From the NCBI GenBank assembly GCA_963838375.1, contig CAWIQY010000015.1:62001-126000 (forward strand): DNA of 64,000 nt, in the 5' to 3' direction. The translations under genes and the position numbers were made by a program. This document shows positions 15,612 through 24,958 of the stretch, one piece after another (the first letter of the stretch is position 1; every line of letters starts with the position of its first letter). Origin of the DNA: DVED01 sp963838375 (GTDB lineage Bacteria; Cyanobacteriota; Cyanobacteriia; Cyanobacteriales; Geitlerinemataceae). The notes beneath the pieces were generated by a model. It saw only the letters and a list, made by a program, of their open reading frames with translations, was not told where the DNA came from and did not search any database.

Positions 15612-17204
15612 CTAAACTTGAGCCACTTCCACCGGCAATTTAGCGGCTTCTAATTTCGCTTCCTCCGCTAAATATGCAGCCAATTGTGTTTCGATTTCAT
15701 GGCGAACAATATCGCGATATTCTAGGAAATGTTCGATTTGAGCGCATACCCCTAAATAACTGCTAATTCCGCCAGGATTGCAGCGATAGAGATTCCATAA
15801 ATTGCGCCAGAATTGCCAGCGGGTTTCCCGAAGAATGCCTTGACGCCAAGCAACAGTCGCCAAAGCACGTACCGCAACCCAATTCATTTTTTTCTGAGAA
15901 GATTTGCCTTTTTTGGGATAAGTGGCTTCGCCTAACAGGAGGAAATGACGGTAAGTTCGATCGAGGAATTTCTTCGGTTCGTATAGTTCCCAAAAAGCAT
16001 CGATAAATTCGCGAGCAATTTCTTCGATCGAGCGAGTAGGAACAAAATTCATTAACGTCGTTTGGTTGATATTTGCAGATTTGCTGCGAAGTCGTCCTTC
16101 TTTTTCTAAACGATGCCACAGCGCCGTATCTGGCAGCGCTTGCAACATACTAAATATCGCCGTGGGAATGGTGGTTTGTTCGACAAACTGGACGACGCGC
16201 CGTCCGGCACCGGGTTTCTCGCCATCAAAACCGATGATAAATCCTGCCATAACTCGCAAACCCGATCGAGCGATCGACTTCACAGATTCGCTGAGAGAAT
16301 CTCGGGTATTTTGAAACTTCTGAGTCAGTTTCAAACTTTCTTCATCGGGTGTTTCAATCCCTAAAAACACCGCTCCAAAATTGCACGCAACCATCGCATC
16401 CATCAGTTCTTGGTCTTTTGCTAAATCCACGGATGCTTCGGTGGCAAAAGAGAAGGGATAGTGATGTTCAACCATCCACGGTTGGAGTTCTTTTAGGAAT
16501 AACTTAACGTTGCGTTTGTTGCCGATAAAGTTGTCATCGACCATAAAGATGCTGCGCCGCCATCCAAGTTCGTAGAGACGATCGAGTTCTGCCAACAATT
16601 GCTCTGGGGTTTTCGTTCGGGGTTTGCGACCGTAGAGGACGATGATATCGCAGAATTCGCATTGAAACGGACAGCCGCGAGAAAACTGCACCGACATTTC
16701 GGAATACGCATCAAATTCTAACAAATCGAAGCGGGGAATTGGGGTGCTGGTGACATCGGGTTTGACACCATCGGAACGGAAAGTTCCAGAAGTTTCGCCC
16801 CGTTCGATCGCTTCCACGAATAACGGTAAAGTAATTTCCCCTTCATCTAATATTAAATAATCGGCTCCAGCCGTCAGCGCATCGTCAGGAATTGATGTCG
16901 GATAGGGACCGCCGACCGCTACAGGCTTGTTCCGACGTTTGGCTTCCCGAATTAGATACAATAAGTCCTCTTTTTGGACGATCATTGCCGATAAAATCAC
17001 CACATCTGCCCAATTCCATTCGGCTTCGGTGACATCGCGAATATTTCGATCGGCGAGTTTGAAATTCCACTCTTGCGGTAAAAGCGCAGCAACGGTGATT
17101 AATCCCAACGGAGGTAGCATGGCTTTACGATCGAGTAGTTCCAGGGTTTTTTCAAACGACCAAAAGCTTTTGGGAAACCGGGGATAGAGGAGTAAAACGT
17201 TCAT
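15612..17204 (-). CDS. B12-binding domain radical SAM protein
   Basis: A 530-residue cobalamin-dependent radical SAM enzyme. Residues about 1-145 form a cobalamin-binding-like domain (YPRFPKSFWSFEKTL start, then VAVGGPYPTS), followed by a radical SAM core with CPFQCEFCD giving the CxxxCxxC for the SAM-bound [4Fe-4S] cluster near residue 180, then IFMVDDNFIGN and FLGIETPDEESL; the C-terminus resembles DUF4070. Such enzymes methylate unactivated carbons or rearrange lipids and antibiotics; the hopanoid methylase HpnR is a relative. No biosynthetic partner lies nearby, so the substrate is unknown. It stands alone on its strand. Confidence 0.8.
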   Translation of the reverse strand: MNVLLLYPRFPKSFWSFEKTLELLDRKAMLPPLGLITVAALLPQEWNFKLADRNIRDVTEAEWNWADVVILSAMIVQKEDLLYLIREAKRRNKPVAVGGPYPTSIPDDALTAGADYLILDEGEITLPLFVEAIERGETSGTFRSDGVKPDVTSTPIPRFDLLEFDAYSEMSVQFSRGCPFQCEFCDIIVLYGRKPRTKTPEQLLAELDRLYELGWRRSIFMVDDNFIGNKRNVKLFLKELQPWMVEHHYPFSFATEASVDLAKDQELMDAMVACNFGAVFLGIETPDEESLKLTQKFQNTRDSLSESVKSIARSGLRVMAGFIIGFDGEKPGAGRRVVQFVEQTTIPTAIFSMLQALPDTALWHRLEKEGRLRSKSANINQTTLMNFVPTRSIEEIAREFIDAFWELYEPKKFLDRTYRHFLLLGEATYPKKGKSSQKKMNWVAVRALATVAWRQGILRETRWQFWRNLWNLYRCNPGGISSYLGVCAQIEHFLEYRDIVRHEIETQLAAYLAEEAKLEAAKLPVEVAQV

Positions 17205-17753
17205 TTATTAAGGGTGTTTCAATAAAAGATCGGGTTGCAGGAGTTTATCTGCAACTAAGCATAGCTGATTTTTTAGATTTGAGGGCGGCGATCGAAGAAT
17301 ATGGGGCGGTTTCAACTGCGTCTACAGGAACCCAACCCGCGTTGGCGGGTTGAAATAGTCCGCGCCAGCAGACTTCGTGTCTGTAGGTGCGAATTCCATT
17401 TGCCCGCTGACCCTGTATCAGATAGATAGGGCGGTTTCAACCGCGTCTATAGAACCAAAACCCGCCGACGCGCGTTTAAAATCTACTGCCATCGCTGAAT
17501 TTAGGGTTTTTTCAGTTAACCCTATGTACTTCTGGGTTCGGCGCAGGTATGCAGTTGGCTGCGGCAATTGTCCTCATCTCCTTGTAGAGAAGGATTTTCC
17601 AGACTGTCATGATCTGCGTCACTGAATCGTCTCTCCTACCGTCACCAGTAGCCAGGGGATTTCTCACCGAAAGTCCTGATAGGGGTTACGGTCAATCCCC
17701 CTGTAATCGGCGATATTAGTAACAAGACCCAAGAAATTCTAGAAAACAAACAA
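17205..17753. repeat. intergenic region with two copies of a dispersed repeat
   Basis: About 550 bases. Two copies of a family built from GCGGTTTCAACYGCGTCTA, CAGGAAC and paired GCGGACT-like blocks are at 17305-17400 and 17429-17475; further copies are at 18262-18365, 51171-51265 and 55834-55894. The arms can pair internally (CCCGCGTTGGCGGG). The remainder should contain promoters for the divergent flanking genes. Confidence 0.7.
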
Positions 17754-18233
17754 ATGGCGATCGTACTGCGACCTCATGGCAAGCTCGACCTCAAAGAAGC
17801 GGTTAAACTCAAGCAAAAAATGCACGAGGCGGCTCGAATTACTGAATTAAGGAACCACCTATTTTGGGTTGTAGATTTAGCTAAAGTAACCGATATCGAC
17901 CATTTCGGTGCGATCGCCTTATTAGATATTCGTCAGTACGCAAAAAGAGCTGGACATCAACTATTCTTAAGTAATGTCAGTACTGCTGTTCGATCGGTTT
18001 TAAATATTGCCCATCTTACACAAGAATTTAATTTTCTCAGTAATAACGAATGCTTGCCTGATGTTAGCTTAAAAAGTGCCGATAGTGAAGTTGTCAAACC
18101 CACTCAGAACTCCCAGAAACTAGCTCAATTTCCCCTCCCTGCCTCCTTGCACTCTCGCCATTTATACAAAACGATCGCCGAGCTGAAGTCTAAGTTTCTG
18201 GAACCCTCTGCGGATTTACCGGTTTCTGTATAA
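17754..18233 (+). CDS. STAS-domain protein (anti-sigma factor antagonist-like) without the phospho-serine
   Basis: A 159-residue soluble protein. Residues about 1-100 form a STAS domain (IVLRPHGKLDLKEAVKLK; FWVVDLAKVTDIDHFGAIAL). In SpoIIAA-type antagonists the motif is D-S-S-G with the second Ser phosphorylated by a kinase; here it reads D-H-F-G, F51 replacing that Ser, so switching by phosphorylation at this site is not possible. Residues 100-159 are an unfamiliar tail, rich in Ser and Lys. Cyanobacterial STAS proteins act in partner-switching networks; no kinase or phosphatase lies beside it. Confidence 0.75.
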   Translation: MAIVLRPHGKLDLKEAVKLKQKMHEAARITELRNHLFWVVDLAKVTDIDHFGAIALLDIRQYAKRAGHQLFLSNVSTAVRSVLNIAHLTQEFNFLSNNECLPDVSLKSADSEVVKPTQNSQKLAQFPLPASLHSRHLYKTIAELKSKFLEPSADLPVSV

Positions 18234-18261
18234 GTTCATTTTTATAGGGTTTATGAAGCTG

Positions 18262-18365
18262 TTGGCATTCGCGCCTACAGAAACACTCGTCCGTCTGCGC
18301 GGACTGGAGAATTTCCTGAACCTGCGTCGGCAGGTTTCGATCCTGTCGTCGCGGTTTCAACCGCC
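18262..18365. repeat. dispersed repeat copy
   Basis: Contains the family blocks GCGCCTACAGAAAC, CTCGTCCG, CTGCGCGGACT and the closing GCGGTTTCAACCGCC. Located between the STAS gene and the 3' end of the ankyrin gene. Confidence 0.65.
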
Positions 18366-18400
18366 AGATTTTCCAGATTTTCTCAAGCGTGTGAAAGCGA

Positions 18401-19786
18401 TCAATCCTGCGCTCCCCGAGCTTTAAGTAATTGTACAACGTCCCGACAATCATTAAATTCGGCGATCGCTAGAGCCGTATATCCCCCTCGGTTGCGGACG
18501 TTGGGATCTGCCCCCGCATCGAGGATCGAACGAGCGGCTTCTGTATGACCGATGTGCGCTGCCCACATCAAAGCCGTGGCTCCGGCGTTATCCTGAAGGT
18601 GGGGATCGGCTCCAGCGGCGAGCAACGCCTGTATAACTGCCGTATCGTTCTGATGGGCGGCTTTCATCAGCGGGGTTTGTCCGTTTTCGGTTCGGGGATT
18701 GGCATCGGCACCGAGTTCGAGCAACGTTTTCACGATGCTGGCGTGTCCGGAATTGACGGCTAAACTGAGGGCGGTTTCCCCCAAGTTACGGAGATTGACA
18801 TCCACCCCTCGGCGTCCCAAAGCTGCTACAATCTCGCCATGACCGTGAAGAGCGGCAACTAGTAAAGGCGTATCCCCCAAGCGATTTCGGTGTCGGCAGT
18901 TCGCTCCGCGATCGAGTAGTAATTCTACCATCGCCGGATGACCTTCAACCACAGCAAAGTTGAGAGCGGTTTCGTTTTCTTGATCTTGCGCGTCGATGTT
19001 CGCCCCGGCATCTAGCAACAAGGTGGCAATTTCCTCGTATCCCCCGGCTGCGGCTGCCATCAAAGCTGTAGCGTTGTTCCCGTTCATCAGGTTGACATTT
19101 GCCCCGGCCTTAACGAGCGATCGTACCACTTCTGTGTGTCCGAGATCGGCGGCGAGAGTGAGTGCCGTTTCCCCTTCTCGATCGCGATCGTTTATCTCAA
19201 ATCCGGCAGCCAGGAGCGCCTGCAACACCGCCGAATCACCCATTTGTGCCGCTTGCATCAACAGCGTTCGATCGTCTGCCAGCCGGATATTGGCATCGGC
19301 TCCCGCCGTCAGCAATGCTTGTACGAGGGCAACATTTTGGTGCTTGACAGCCAATCCCAACGCCGTATCGCCATCTCGATCTCGAGTATTGACATCAGCT
19401 CCCGCCCCGAGCAATATTTGTACGCATTCCACATCCCCTTTCAGCGCGGCTGCCATCAGTGCGGTGCTGCCATCATCATTTTTGGCGTTGACATCGGCTC
19501 CCGCTGCCAGCAAGTCTCGCACGGCATCCAATCGGTGATTTGCCGCTGCCAGCATTAGCGCCGTGATGCCGTGTACTTTTCGGGGTTTGTTGCAGTTTGC
19601 CCCGGCTTTGAGGAGGGTGCGGACGATTTCGGTGGCGCCGTTGAGGGCGGAAAACATTAACGCTGTCGTGCCATCTCGATCGATCGCGTCCACATCCGCG
19701 CCTTGGGTGAGTAAAGCCCGAACTTGGTAAAGATCGCCGCGTTGGGCGGCTTGAAGCAAAAACGAGTTGAGTGGGGAGGATACCAT
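18401..19786 (-). CDS. ankyrin-repeat protein (about 13-14 repeats)
   Basis: Almost the whole protein (about 461 residues from ATG 19786) is ankyrin repeats of 33 residues with the pattern GxTALMxAAxxGxxxxVxxLLxAGADVN. No signal peptide, membrane segment or catalytic domain is present, so it should be a cytosolic protein-binding scaffold. The ATG is preferred to an upstream TTG because GTGGGGAGG-like bases are not upstream of the TTG and the TTG adds only two residues. Partners are unknown. Confidence 0.9.
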   Translation of the reverse strand: MVSSPLNSFLLQAAQRGDLYQVRALLTQGADVDAIDRDGTTALMFSALNGATEIVRTLLKAGANCNKPRKVHGITALMLAAANHRLDAVRDLLAAGADVNAKNDDGSTALMAAALKGDVECVQILLGAGADVNTRDRDGDTALGLAVKHQNVALVQALLTAGADANIRLADDRTLLMQAAQMGDSAVLQALLAAGFEINDRDREGETALTLAADLGHTEVVRSLVKAGANVNLMNGNNATALMAAAAGGYEEIATLLLDAGANIDAQDQENETALNFAVVEGHPAMVELLLDRGANCRHRNRLGDTPLLVAALHGHGEIVAALGRRGVDVNLRNLGETALSLAVNSGHASIVKTLLELGADANPRTENGQTPLMKAAHQNDTAVIQALLAAGADPHLQDNAGATALMWAAHIGHTEAARSILDAGADPNVRNRGGYTALAIAEFNDCRDVVQLLKARGAQD

Positions 19787-19954
19787 GCCCAAAATACTGA
19801 AATGGGTTCCCTAGAGGGGATTGGAATTTAGTATATCGGATATGGGGGTGCGAGGTGCGGAGTCGAAATCTGTGGAGTCTGTAAGACAGGTCATCGTTAA
19901 GTGATTCGATCGGGATACGATACTCTCGATCGAGCTTTCCCATCATCTCCAAGG

Positions 19955-20419
19955 TCAGACATGGCTATCTGACTCATGTAACTCTCGATGCCTCTTCTTC
20001 ATCTGTAGATAGTCCGAATCTTCCCTCGCAAGTTTCCATTTCTCCTGAAATATTCTCGCTGATTCTGCCTTCACTTTGTCTTCTTCTCTCGGTAAGACTT
20101 CTTTGCTACCCTTCGCATATTTGTTCCCCGATTTGTGATTTGCATAACGCCTTGCTCGCGTATAACCCATCTGTAAAAACTTCCGCGCCATATCCATCCC
20201 GACAAAATCATCTTCGGCTTTATAGGCGAGAAACATTTCATAGATTTTATCAGCCGAGGGGCGAGCAATCTCAGGCGTCTTGAATCTCCAATGTTGAAGA
20301 ATCTCGCTTTTATAAGGTTCAACGAGCAAGACGCCTTGTTCACCACGACCGATACGATAGAGTTCTGGGTGCTTTCGGAAGTCTATGTCTTTGAAATCAA
20401 GCGTATAGTCAAATGCCAT
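19955..20419 (-). CDS. DUF4385-like protein
   Basis: A 154-residue protein resembling DUF4385: the block PELYRIGRGEQGVLLVEPYK near residues 18-37, HWRFKTPEIA, FVGMDMARKFLQMGYTRARR and YANHKSG. Charged, no membrane segment. Function of the family is unknown. It is monocistronic, with about 170 bases to the ankyrin start. Confidence 0.7.
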   Translation of the reverse strand: MAFDYTLDFKDIDFRKHPELYRIGRGEQGVLLVEPYKSEILQHWRFKTPEIARPSADKIYEMFLAYKAEDDFVGMDMARKFLQMGYTRARRYANHKSGNKYAKGSKEVLPREEDKVKAESARIFQEKWKLAREDSDYLQMKKRHRELHESDSHV

Positions 20420-20701
20420 TATTGTTTAGCTTCGGACATATTCAATCGGCAGCCTAATTTATAATTCTATCGCAGTTGCGGTACTAGACTGGAGATAGTC
20501 GAATAATACCGCAGATCGAGGAGTTAAGCTAGAATTAGCTCCGCTCCCGGCAACTCATTCAAGCCCATAATAGTCCCTCCTTTGACTTACTTTCTAAACC
20601 TTCTAAGTCATCGTTGTCGAAAATCTAGCCGTTAGGAATCTGGTCAAAAATCACAAACTCGCCAAGTCAATTAGTGATGTGGGTTGGGGTCAATTCTATA
20701 C
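20420..20701. other. intergenic, nothing recognised
   Basis: About 280 bases upstream of the DUF4385 gene up to a MITE-like element. No gene or hairpin is convincing apart from the expected promoter. Confidence 0.4.
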
Positions 20702-20806
20702 TACAGCGGTTTTCGCAGCTATGAGGTACATAAAATTTTGGGTTGATGTAGGGGCGAATGGCATTCGCCCTTCTAGATGTACCGCATAATACCGGGAACC
20801 GCTGTA
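20702..20806. mobile_element. MITE-like 105-bp element
   Basis: Terminal inverted repeats of about 30 bases (TACAGCGGTT... at 20702 and ...AACCGCTGTA ending at 20806; 23 of 30 positions pair) enclose an inner perfect hairpin GGGCGAATGGCATTCGCCC. It encodes nothing. Its right end touches the broken 5' edge of the tnpB remnant, so insertion here may have followed or caused that truncation. Confidence 0.75.
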
Positions 20807-20808
20807 TG

Positions 20809-21120
20809 TTGAAATACAAGTCTGAATGGGAAGGAAAAGTCTATCTAGAAGTTGACCGATTTTTTCCTAGTTCTAAGACCTGTAGTAACTGCTTAAATCC
20901 GGTCGATCGTTTAAGCTTAGATATTCGGAGTTGGCAATGTTCTAAGTGCGGAGAAAATCACGATCGAGATATTAACGCCGCTAAGAATATTCGAGATGAA
21001 GGTTTACGAATTTTGGCGGTAGGGCATACCGCTACTGCTTCGGGAGGGAGAGTAAGACCCAGTAAAGGCACTCCTTTTACAAGGCATCTCCCCGCGAACA
21101 AAGAATCCCCACGCCTTTAG
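20809..21120 (+). pseudogene. C-terminal remnant of a third TnpB
   Basis: About 104 residues, starting abruptly at KYKSEWEGKVYLEVDRFFPS. It keeps the zinc ribbon (SKTCSNC and WQCSKCG, four cysteines) and RuvC-III (NHDRDINAAKNI), but lacks RuvC-I and RuvC-II, so it cannot cut. Unlike the two full-length TnpB proteins of this window it has a normal zinc ribbon, so it comes from a third lineage. It ends at a conserved right end and lies against the relA/spoT stop codon. Confidence 0.85.
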
Positions 21121-21135
21121 GCTGGGGAGTGTCAA
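21101..21135 (+). ncRNA. omega-RNA 3' hairpin / right end of TnpB remnant
   Basis: AAGAATCCCCACGCC, TTTA, GGCTGGGGAGTGTCAA: the same right-end form as at 10801-10838. The final TCA, read on the minus strand, is the TGA stop codon of relA/spoT. Confidence 0.6.
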
Positions 21136-23408
21136 GCCCGACTAATCCGGCGCATATTTAAAACATCACTCATTTGCCGAATTTGGCTGAAGGTGTATTC
21201 GAGTTGATTGACATCGACAATCCCAATCCCGAGATCGATGAGTGCAGGTTTGCCAACGCTGGTTTTGACTTGGGCACTGTGAACGTTGATGTTGCTGTCG
21301 CGCAGACGCGATAAAATATCATTGAGTAACCCGACCCGATCGATCGCTTCGATTTGAATTTCGACCTCATAGGTCTGAGGTCGTCCGCTCTCGCAGGTGG
21401 GATTCCAGCTTACCGGAACCAAACGTTCTCCGGGAACGCTCTCGACATTAGAACACCCTTGTGTGTGAATGGAAATCCCCCGACTTCCACGGGTCACGAT
21501 CCCGATAATCGGTTCTCCGGGAACGGGATTGCAACAGCCAGCGATATGGTAGAGCAATCCTTCCACACCCAAAATCGGAGACTTGTCGGTCTTGGTATTG
21601 GAAGCGCTACGGGGGATGAGAGATTGCAGGGCGAGTGTATCCCGAGCAGCTTTTTCGATCGGCTGTTGGGTTTTGACGGCATCGCGCAGGCGATTGACGA
21701 CTTGATTGAGTGGCACTTCTCCGTAACCGACTCCGGCAAGCAAGTCCTCGACACTGTGATAGTTACATCGTTCGGCAACCGCCTGCATGGGAGAAGATTT
21801 TAATAAGGCTTCAAAACCCGATTTACCCAATTCTTTTTCTAGCATTTCTCGACCGCGAGCGATATTTTCGTCTCGATGCGATCGTTTGAACCACTGACGA
21901 ATGCGATTTCGCGCCCCGGAAGTGACGGTAAAGTTCATCCAATCTAGGCTGGGATGGCTGTTCTTCTGGGTGAGAATCTCGACGATATCGCCATTGCGTA
22001 ACTCAGTATCCAAAGGCATCATCCGCCCGTTAATTTTAGCCCCGGCGCAGTGATTGCCAACTTCGGTGTGAATTCGGTAGGCAAAATCCACTGGAGTTGC
22101 TCCACGTTTGAGATCGAGAACGTCGCCGTCGGGGGTGAAGACATAAACATCGTCTTCAAACAAGTTATCTTTGACACTTTCGAGGTATTCTCGATCGTCT
22201 TTGAGATCGGTTTGCCAATCAAGTAATTGACGCAGCCAAGTAAACTTTTCGTCTTCTGCTGTTACGGGTGTGTTGCTCGATCCACTTTCTTTATATTTCC
22301 AATGTGCGGCGATCCCGTACTCGGCAATGTGGTGCATTTCCAGGGTGCGAATTTGCACTTCTAAAGGGCGTCCGCTATAACCGATCACTCCCGTATGTAG
22401 GGATTGGTAGCGATTGGGTTTAGGCAAGCCGATATAGTCTTTGAACCGACCGGGAATCGGTCGAAATTCGTCGTGAACCACCGCAAGCGCCCGATAGCAC
22501 TCGTCGTTGTTTTCGACGATGACTCGTACGGCAGCAATGTCGTACACTTGATGAAACTCCTTTTGTTGGCGATTCATCTTCTGGTAAATTCCGTAGAGAT
22601 GTTTGGGACGTCCGCTGAGATCGAAGCAGTTTACTCCCAGTTGGCGAAGACGATCGCGTAGGGTTTGAATGGCACGATCGATCCGGGCTTCGCGATCGGT
22701 TCGTTTGTCGGAGACAAAGGAACCGATCTGGCGATAAGCGTCTGGTTCTAGATATTTGAACGAGAGATCTTCCAGTTCCCATTTAAATCGCCACATCCCC
22801 AAACGATTAGCAAGAGGAGCAAAAATATCGAGGGTCTCTCGAGCAATTTTCTTTTGCTTGTGAGGTTCGAGATATTCCAGAGTCCTCATATTGTGGAGTC
22901 GATCGGCGAGTTTGACGACAATGACTCGAATATCCTTTGCCATTGCCAGAAACATCCGGCGAAAGTTTTCGGCTTGGCGCTCGGTTTTACTGGAAAAATT
23001 GAATTTGGAAAGTTTGGTGACACCTTCGACAAGTTGCCGCACTTCCACACCAAAGCGTTCTTCGATTTCTTCTGCGGTGACGGCTGTATCTTCGACCACA
23101 TCGTGAAGAAATCCTGCCGCAACCATGGCGCCGCTGCCGCCTAAATCTCGTAACAAACCGGCTACGGCAACGGGATGATTAATATAGGGTTCTCCCGAAG
23201 CTCGGCATTGACCTTCGTGAAGTTGATAACCAAACTCAAAAGCACGGCAGATTAAGTCCACATCCGGAGAACTCAGCTCAGTCATGGCTGAATCGCTATG
23301 GGTTTTTAGCAAGCACGCTTGCAGCCAGTGGGGAATTTCAATGGCAAATTTACAAGTGGCTTCCGTTGCTTCGACAGTGTTTTGGACAGTGTTAGGGAGA
23401 GGGTTCAT
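21132..23408 (-). CDS. bifunctional (p)ppGpp synthetase/hydrolase, RelA/SpoT family
   Basis: A 758-residue Rsh enzyme making and breaking the stringent-response alarmone (p)ppGpp in the cytoplasm. Domains in order: HD hydrolase (GYQLHEGQCRASGEPYINHP, then GFLHDVVEDT; HD motif intact, around residues 55-200), synthetase (IYQKMNRQQKEF, LPKPNRYQSLHTGV, about 245-370), TGS (VFTPDGDVLDLKRGATPVDF, about 420-480), a zinc-finger-like segment (HIAGCCNPVPGEPIIG) and a C-terminal ACT domain (about 680-755). Both catalytic halves look complete. The stop codon lies within the right end of a TnpB remnant. No partner genes; 440 bases separate it from the divergent patD-like gene. Confidence 0.93.
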   Translation of the reverse strand: MNPLPNTVQNTVEATEATCKFAIEIPHWLQACLLKTHSDSAMTELSSPDVDLICRAFEFGYQLHEGQCRASGEPYINHPVAVAGLLRDLGGSGAMVAAGFLHDVVEDTAVTAEEIEERFGVEVRQLVEGVTKLSKFNFSSKTERQAENFRRMFLAMAKDIRVIVVKLADRLHNMRTLEYLEPHKQKKIARETLDIFAPLANRLGMWRFKWELEDLSFKYLEPDAYRQIGSFVSDKRTDREARIDRAIQTLRDRLRQLGVNCFDLSGRPKHLYGIYQKMNRQQKEFHQVYDIAAVRVIVENNDECYRALAVVHDEFRPIPGRFKDYIGLPKPNRYQSLHTGVIGYSGRPLEVQIRTLEMHHIAEYGIAAHWKYKESGSSNTPVTAEDEKFTWLRQLLDWQTDLKDDREYLESVKDNLFEDDVYVFTPDGDVLDLKRGATPVDFAYRIHTEVGNHCAGAKINGRMMPLDTELRNGDIVEILTQKNSHPSLDWMNFTVTSGARNRIRQWFKRSHRDENIARGREMLEKELGKSGFEALLKSSPMQAVAERCNYHSVEDLLAGVGYGEVPLNQVVNRLRDAVKTQQPIEKAARDTLALQSLIPRSASNTKTDKSPILGVEGLLYHIAGCCNPVPGEPIIGIVTRGSRGISIHTQGCSNVESVPGERLVPVSWNPTCESGRPQTYEVEIQIEAIDRVGLLNDILSRLRDSNINVHSAQVKTSVGKPALIDLGIGIVDVNQLEYTFSQIRQMSDVLNMRRISRA

Positions 23409-23867
23409 GGTGTCGTCTTAGGAGGGAGTTTAGGAGTTAAGGCGTCAGCGATCATCGAACGCGCTTTTCAAAGCCTACAGGGGTTTAGATTATTCCCCGT
23501 AGTTCAAACTGGAGGATAAAACACGGGAAGATTTTTAGATTTCTTCCACAGATGACTCTGGGAGCTTATACCTTTGCGTTTTGGGTCAATAATGTCAAAA
23601 AACATCTGGGATGGAATTGATTGTTCCCATTAATCCAGAAATTGAAAGTATTCGCTTACACAGAAATAGGAATAGAATTATACTACGAGTCATCGATCGT
23701 CTGTGCGAAACTTTCTTCACTCCAGTGGCGACGTCAGATCCTAGGAATAGCAAAAGGACACTAAGCCTGGGCAAAATTAATGCCAGACTCGATCGTATTT
23801 ATTTAATTTTTATAGATCTAAACTTAACTGTATTGTATCCCTAAAAGTCTTGACAAGTGTACTCGTT
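23409..23867. other. intergenic region, divergent promoters expected
   Basis: About 460 bases between relA/spoT and the patD-like gene. It contains a 77-codon frame at 23611 with no family resemblance. No RNA gene or strong terminator seen. Confidence 0.4.
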
Positions 23868-24242
23868 ATGCTACCAAACGATCGCCAACAGCGTTACCGG
23901 AAATTGAGAGAGTCTTTAGAACAGTTGTGCCTTCAGGTGGGGGTCGATCGCCCGGATGCAGTTTCCTTGCGGGAATCGGTCGATCGGGTACAGGAATTTT
24001 TTGGGTCTCAACTGCTGCACTTACCCGCAGAAGGGTTAGATCCGGCAGACGTGTCTCGCACCCAGTCCTATAATACAGAGTTGCATAAACAACTACGATT
24101 ACTGGCAACAGACGTTTTGTTTTTGGGATCGGCGCGACAAGCTGCCACGGTTCAACAGCGACAAGGGCAACTTCGCGATCGCCTGATGATTCTGTTGCGC
24201 TACTGCGATATCCTGTTGGGTGAAGATTCCAGCCCTGCTTAG
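23868..24242 (+). CDS. PatD-like protein (heterocyst frequency control family)
   Basis: A 124-residue helical protein from the ATG at 23868 (an upstream in-frame TTG is less likely). The conserved string RTQSYNTELHKQLRLLATDV followed by FLGSARQAATVQQRQGQL and RLMILLRYCDILL matches my memory of PatD, which affects heterocyst numbers in Anabaena and is also found in filamentous species that make none. No membrane segment. If the assignment holds it is a hint that the host is filamentous. Function outside heterocyst formers is not established. Confidence 0.55.
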   Translation: MLPNDRQQRYRKLRESLEQLCLQVGVDRPDAVSLRESVDRVQEFFGSQLLHLPAEGLDPADVSRTQSYNTELHKQLRLLATDVLFLGSARQAATVQQRQGQLRDRLMILLRYCDILLGEDSSPA

Positions 24243-24349
24243 AGATGGGTGGCTTCTCACTGCAACTTGTCTTCAGTACAACTTGTCTCAATACAACTTG
24301 ACCCATTTTCACGAACCTCATCTGCTTTTAAAGGAGAGACACAATCGCC

Positions 24350-24922
24350 GTGCAATATCCGAAAGATAAAAACTTGACGTTAATCGATGGGATTTTAGAG
24401 AATAGTTTCTTGGTAAAATACAGCCCCGAAACCGGTGGAATTTGGCTGCCGAGAGAGGCGTACCGCGATTGGGTTGCCGATCGACCCAGATACGAATTAG
24501 ATTTGCTCCAAGTTGTCCAACTCCTCAACAAAATCGATTTTCAGCCCGCACCCCAAGATTCACAAGCTGGGATTTGTCCGGAAACGGGTCGCTTGATGGT
24601 TCGCGCCCGAGTCAATACCCCTCGTCCTTTCTATGTCGAACGATCGGGACCTGATGGCGGAATCTGGCTCGATTACGGTGAATGGGAAGTTCTGTCGATA
24701 TTGGGGCTGCATCTGCAAATCGATTCGCTGTTTTCCAGCGAATGGCAAGCGGCATTTCGGGAAGTTCAACAGCTCGAACGACAGCGACAAGCCACCATCG
24801 AGAAGTTAGGAGAAGATCTCGCAGCACAGGTTTTTCAGGTGGGTGAAGCGCTCAGAGCCCATCCCAATGGGGATTTTGGAGTTGCGTACTTGATGCAACA
24901 ATTCGATCGAGGGGATTATTAA
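24350..24922 (+). CDS. zinc-ribbon-like (TFIIB-type-like) cyanobacterial protein
   Basis: A 190-residue soluble protein starting at GTG 24350, with AAAGGAGAG upstream. It has two echoing GG-I-W-L elements: SPETGGIWLPREAYRDW (about residues 25-41) and GPDGGIWLDYGEWEVLSIL (about 100-118), plus ICPETGRLMVR. The GGxWLDxGE motif is typical of zf-TFIIB-like zinc ribbons, but only one cysteine of the usual four is present, so metal binding is doubtful. The C-terminal third is helical. Function unknown. The stop lies at the edge of an STRR array, followed by the ABC gene. Confidence 0.55.
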   Translation: MQYPKDKNLTLIDGILENSFLVKYSPETGGIWLPREAYRDWVADRPRYELDLLQVVQLLNKIDFQPAPQDSQAGICPETGRLMVRARVNTPRPFYVERSGPDGGIWLDYGEWEVLSILGLHLQIDSLFSSEWQAAFREVQQLERQRQATIEKLGEDLAAQVFQVGEALRAHPNGDFGVAYLMQQFDRGDY

Positions 24923-24958
24923 GTAATGGGTAATGGGTAGTGGGTAATGGGTAATGAC
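24923..24958. repeat. STRR heptamer array
   Basis: Tandem TAATGGG/TAGTGGG units, about five. The ATG of the downstream ABC transporter gene (24954) is the last TAATG of the array. Confidence 0.85.

Noticed and set aside
18996..19558. Plus-strand frames within the ankyrin gene
   Set aside because: Periodic shadows of the ankyrin repeat codons.
23611..23844. 77-codon frame upstream of the patD-like gene
   Set aside because: No ribosome site, no family resemblance, rich in Arg/Ile as random AT/GC mixes give.
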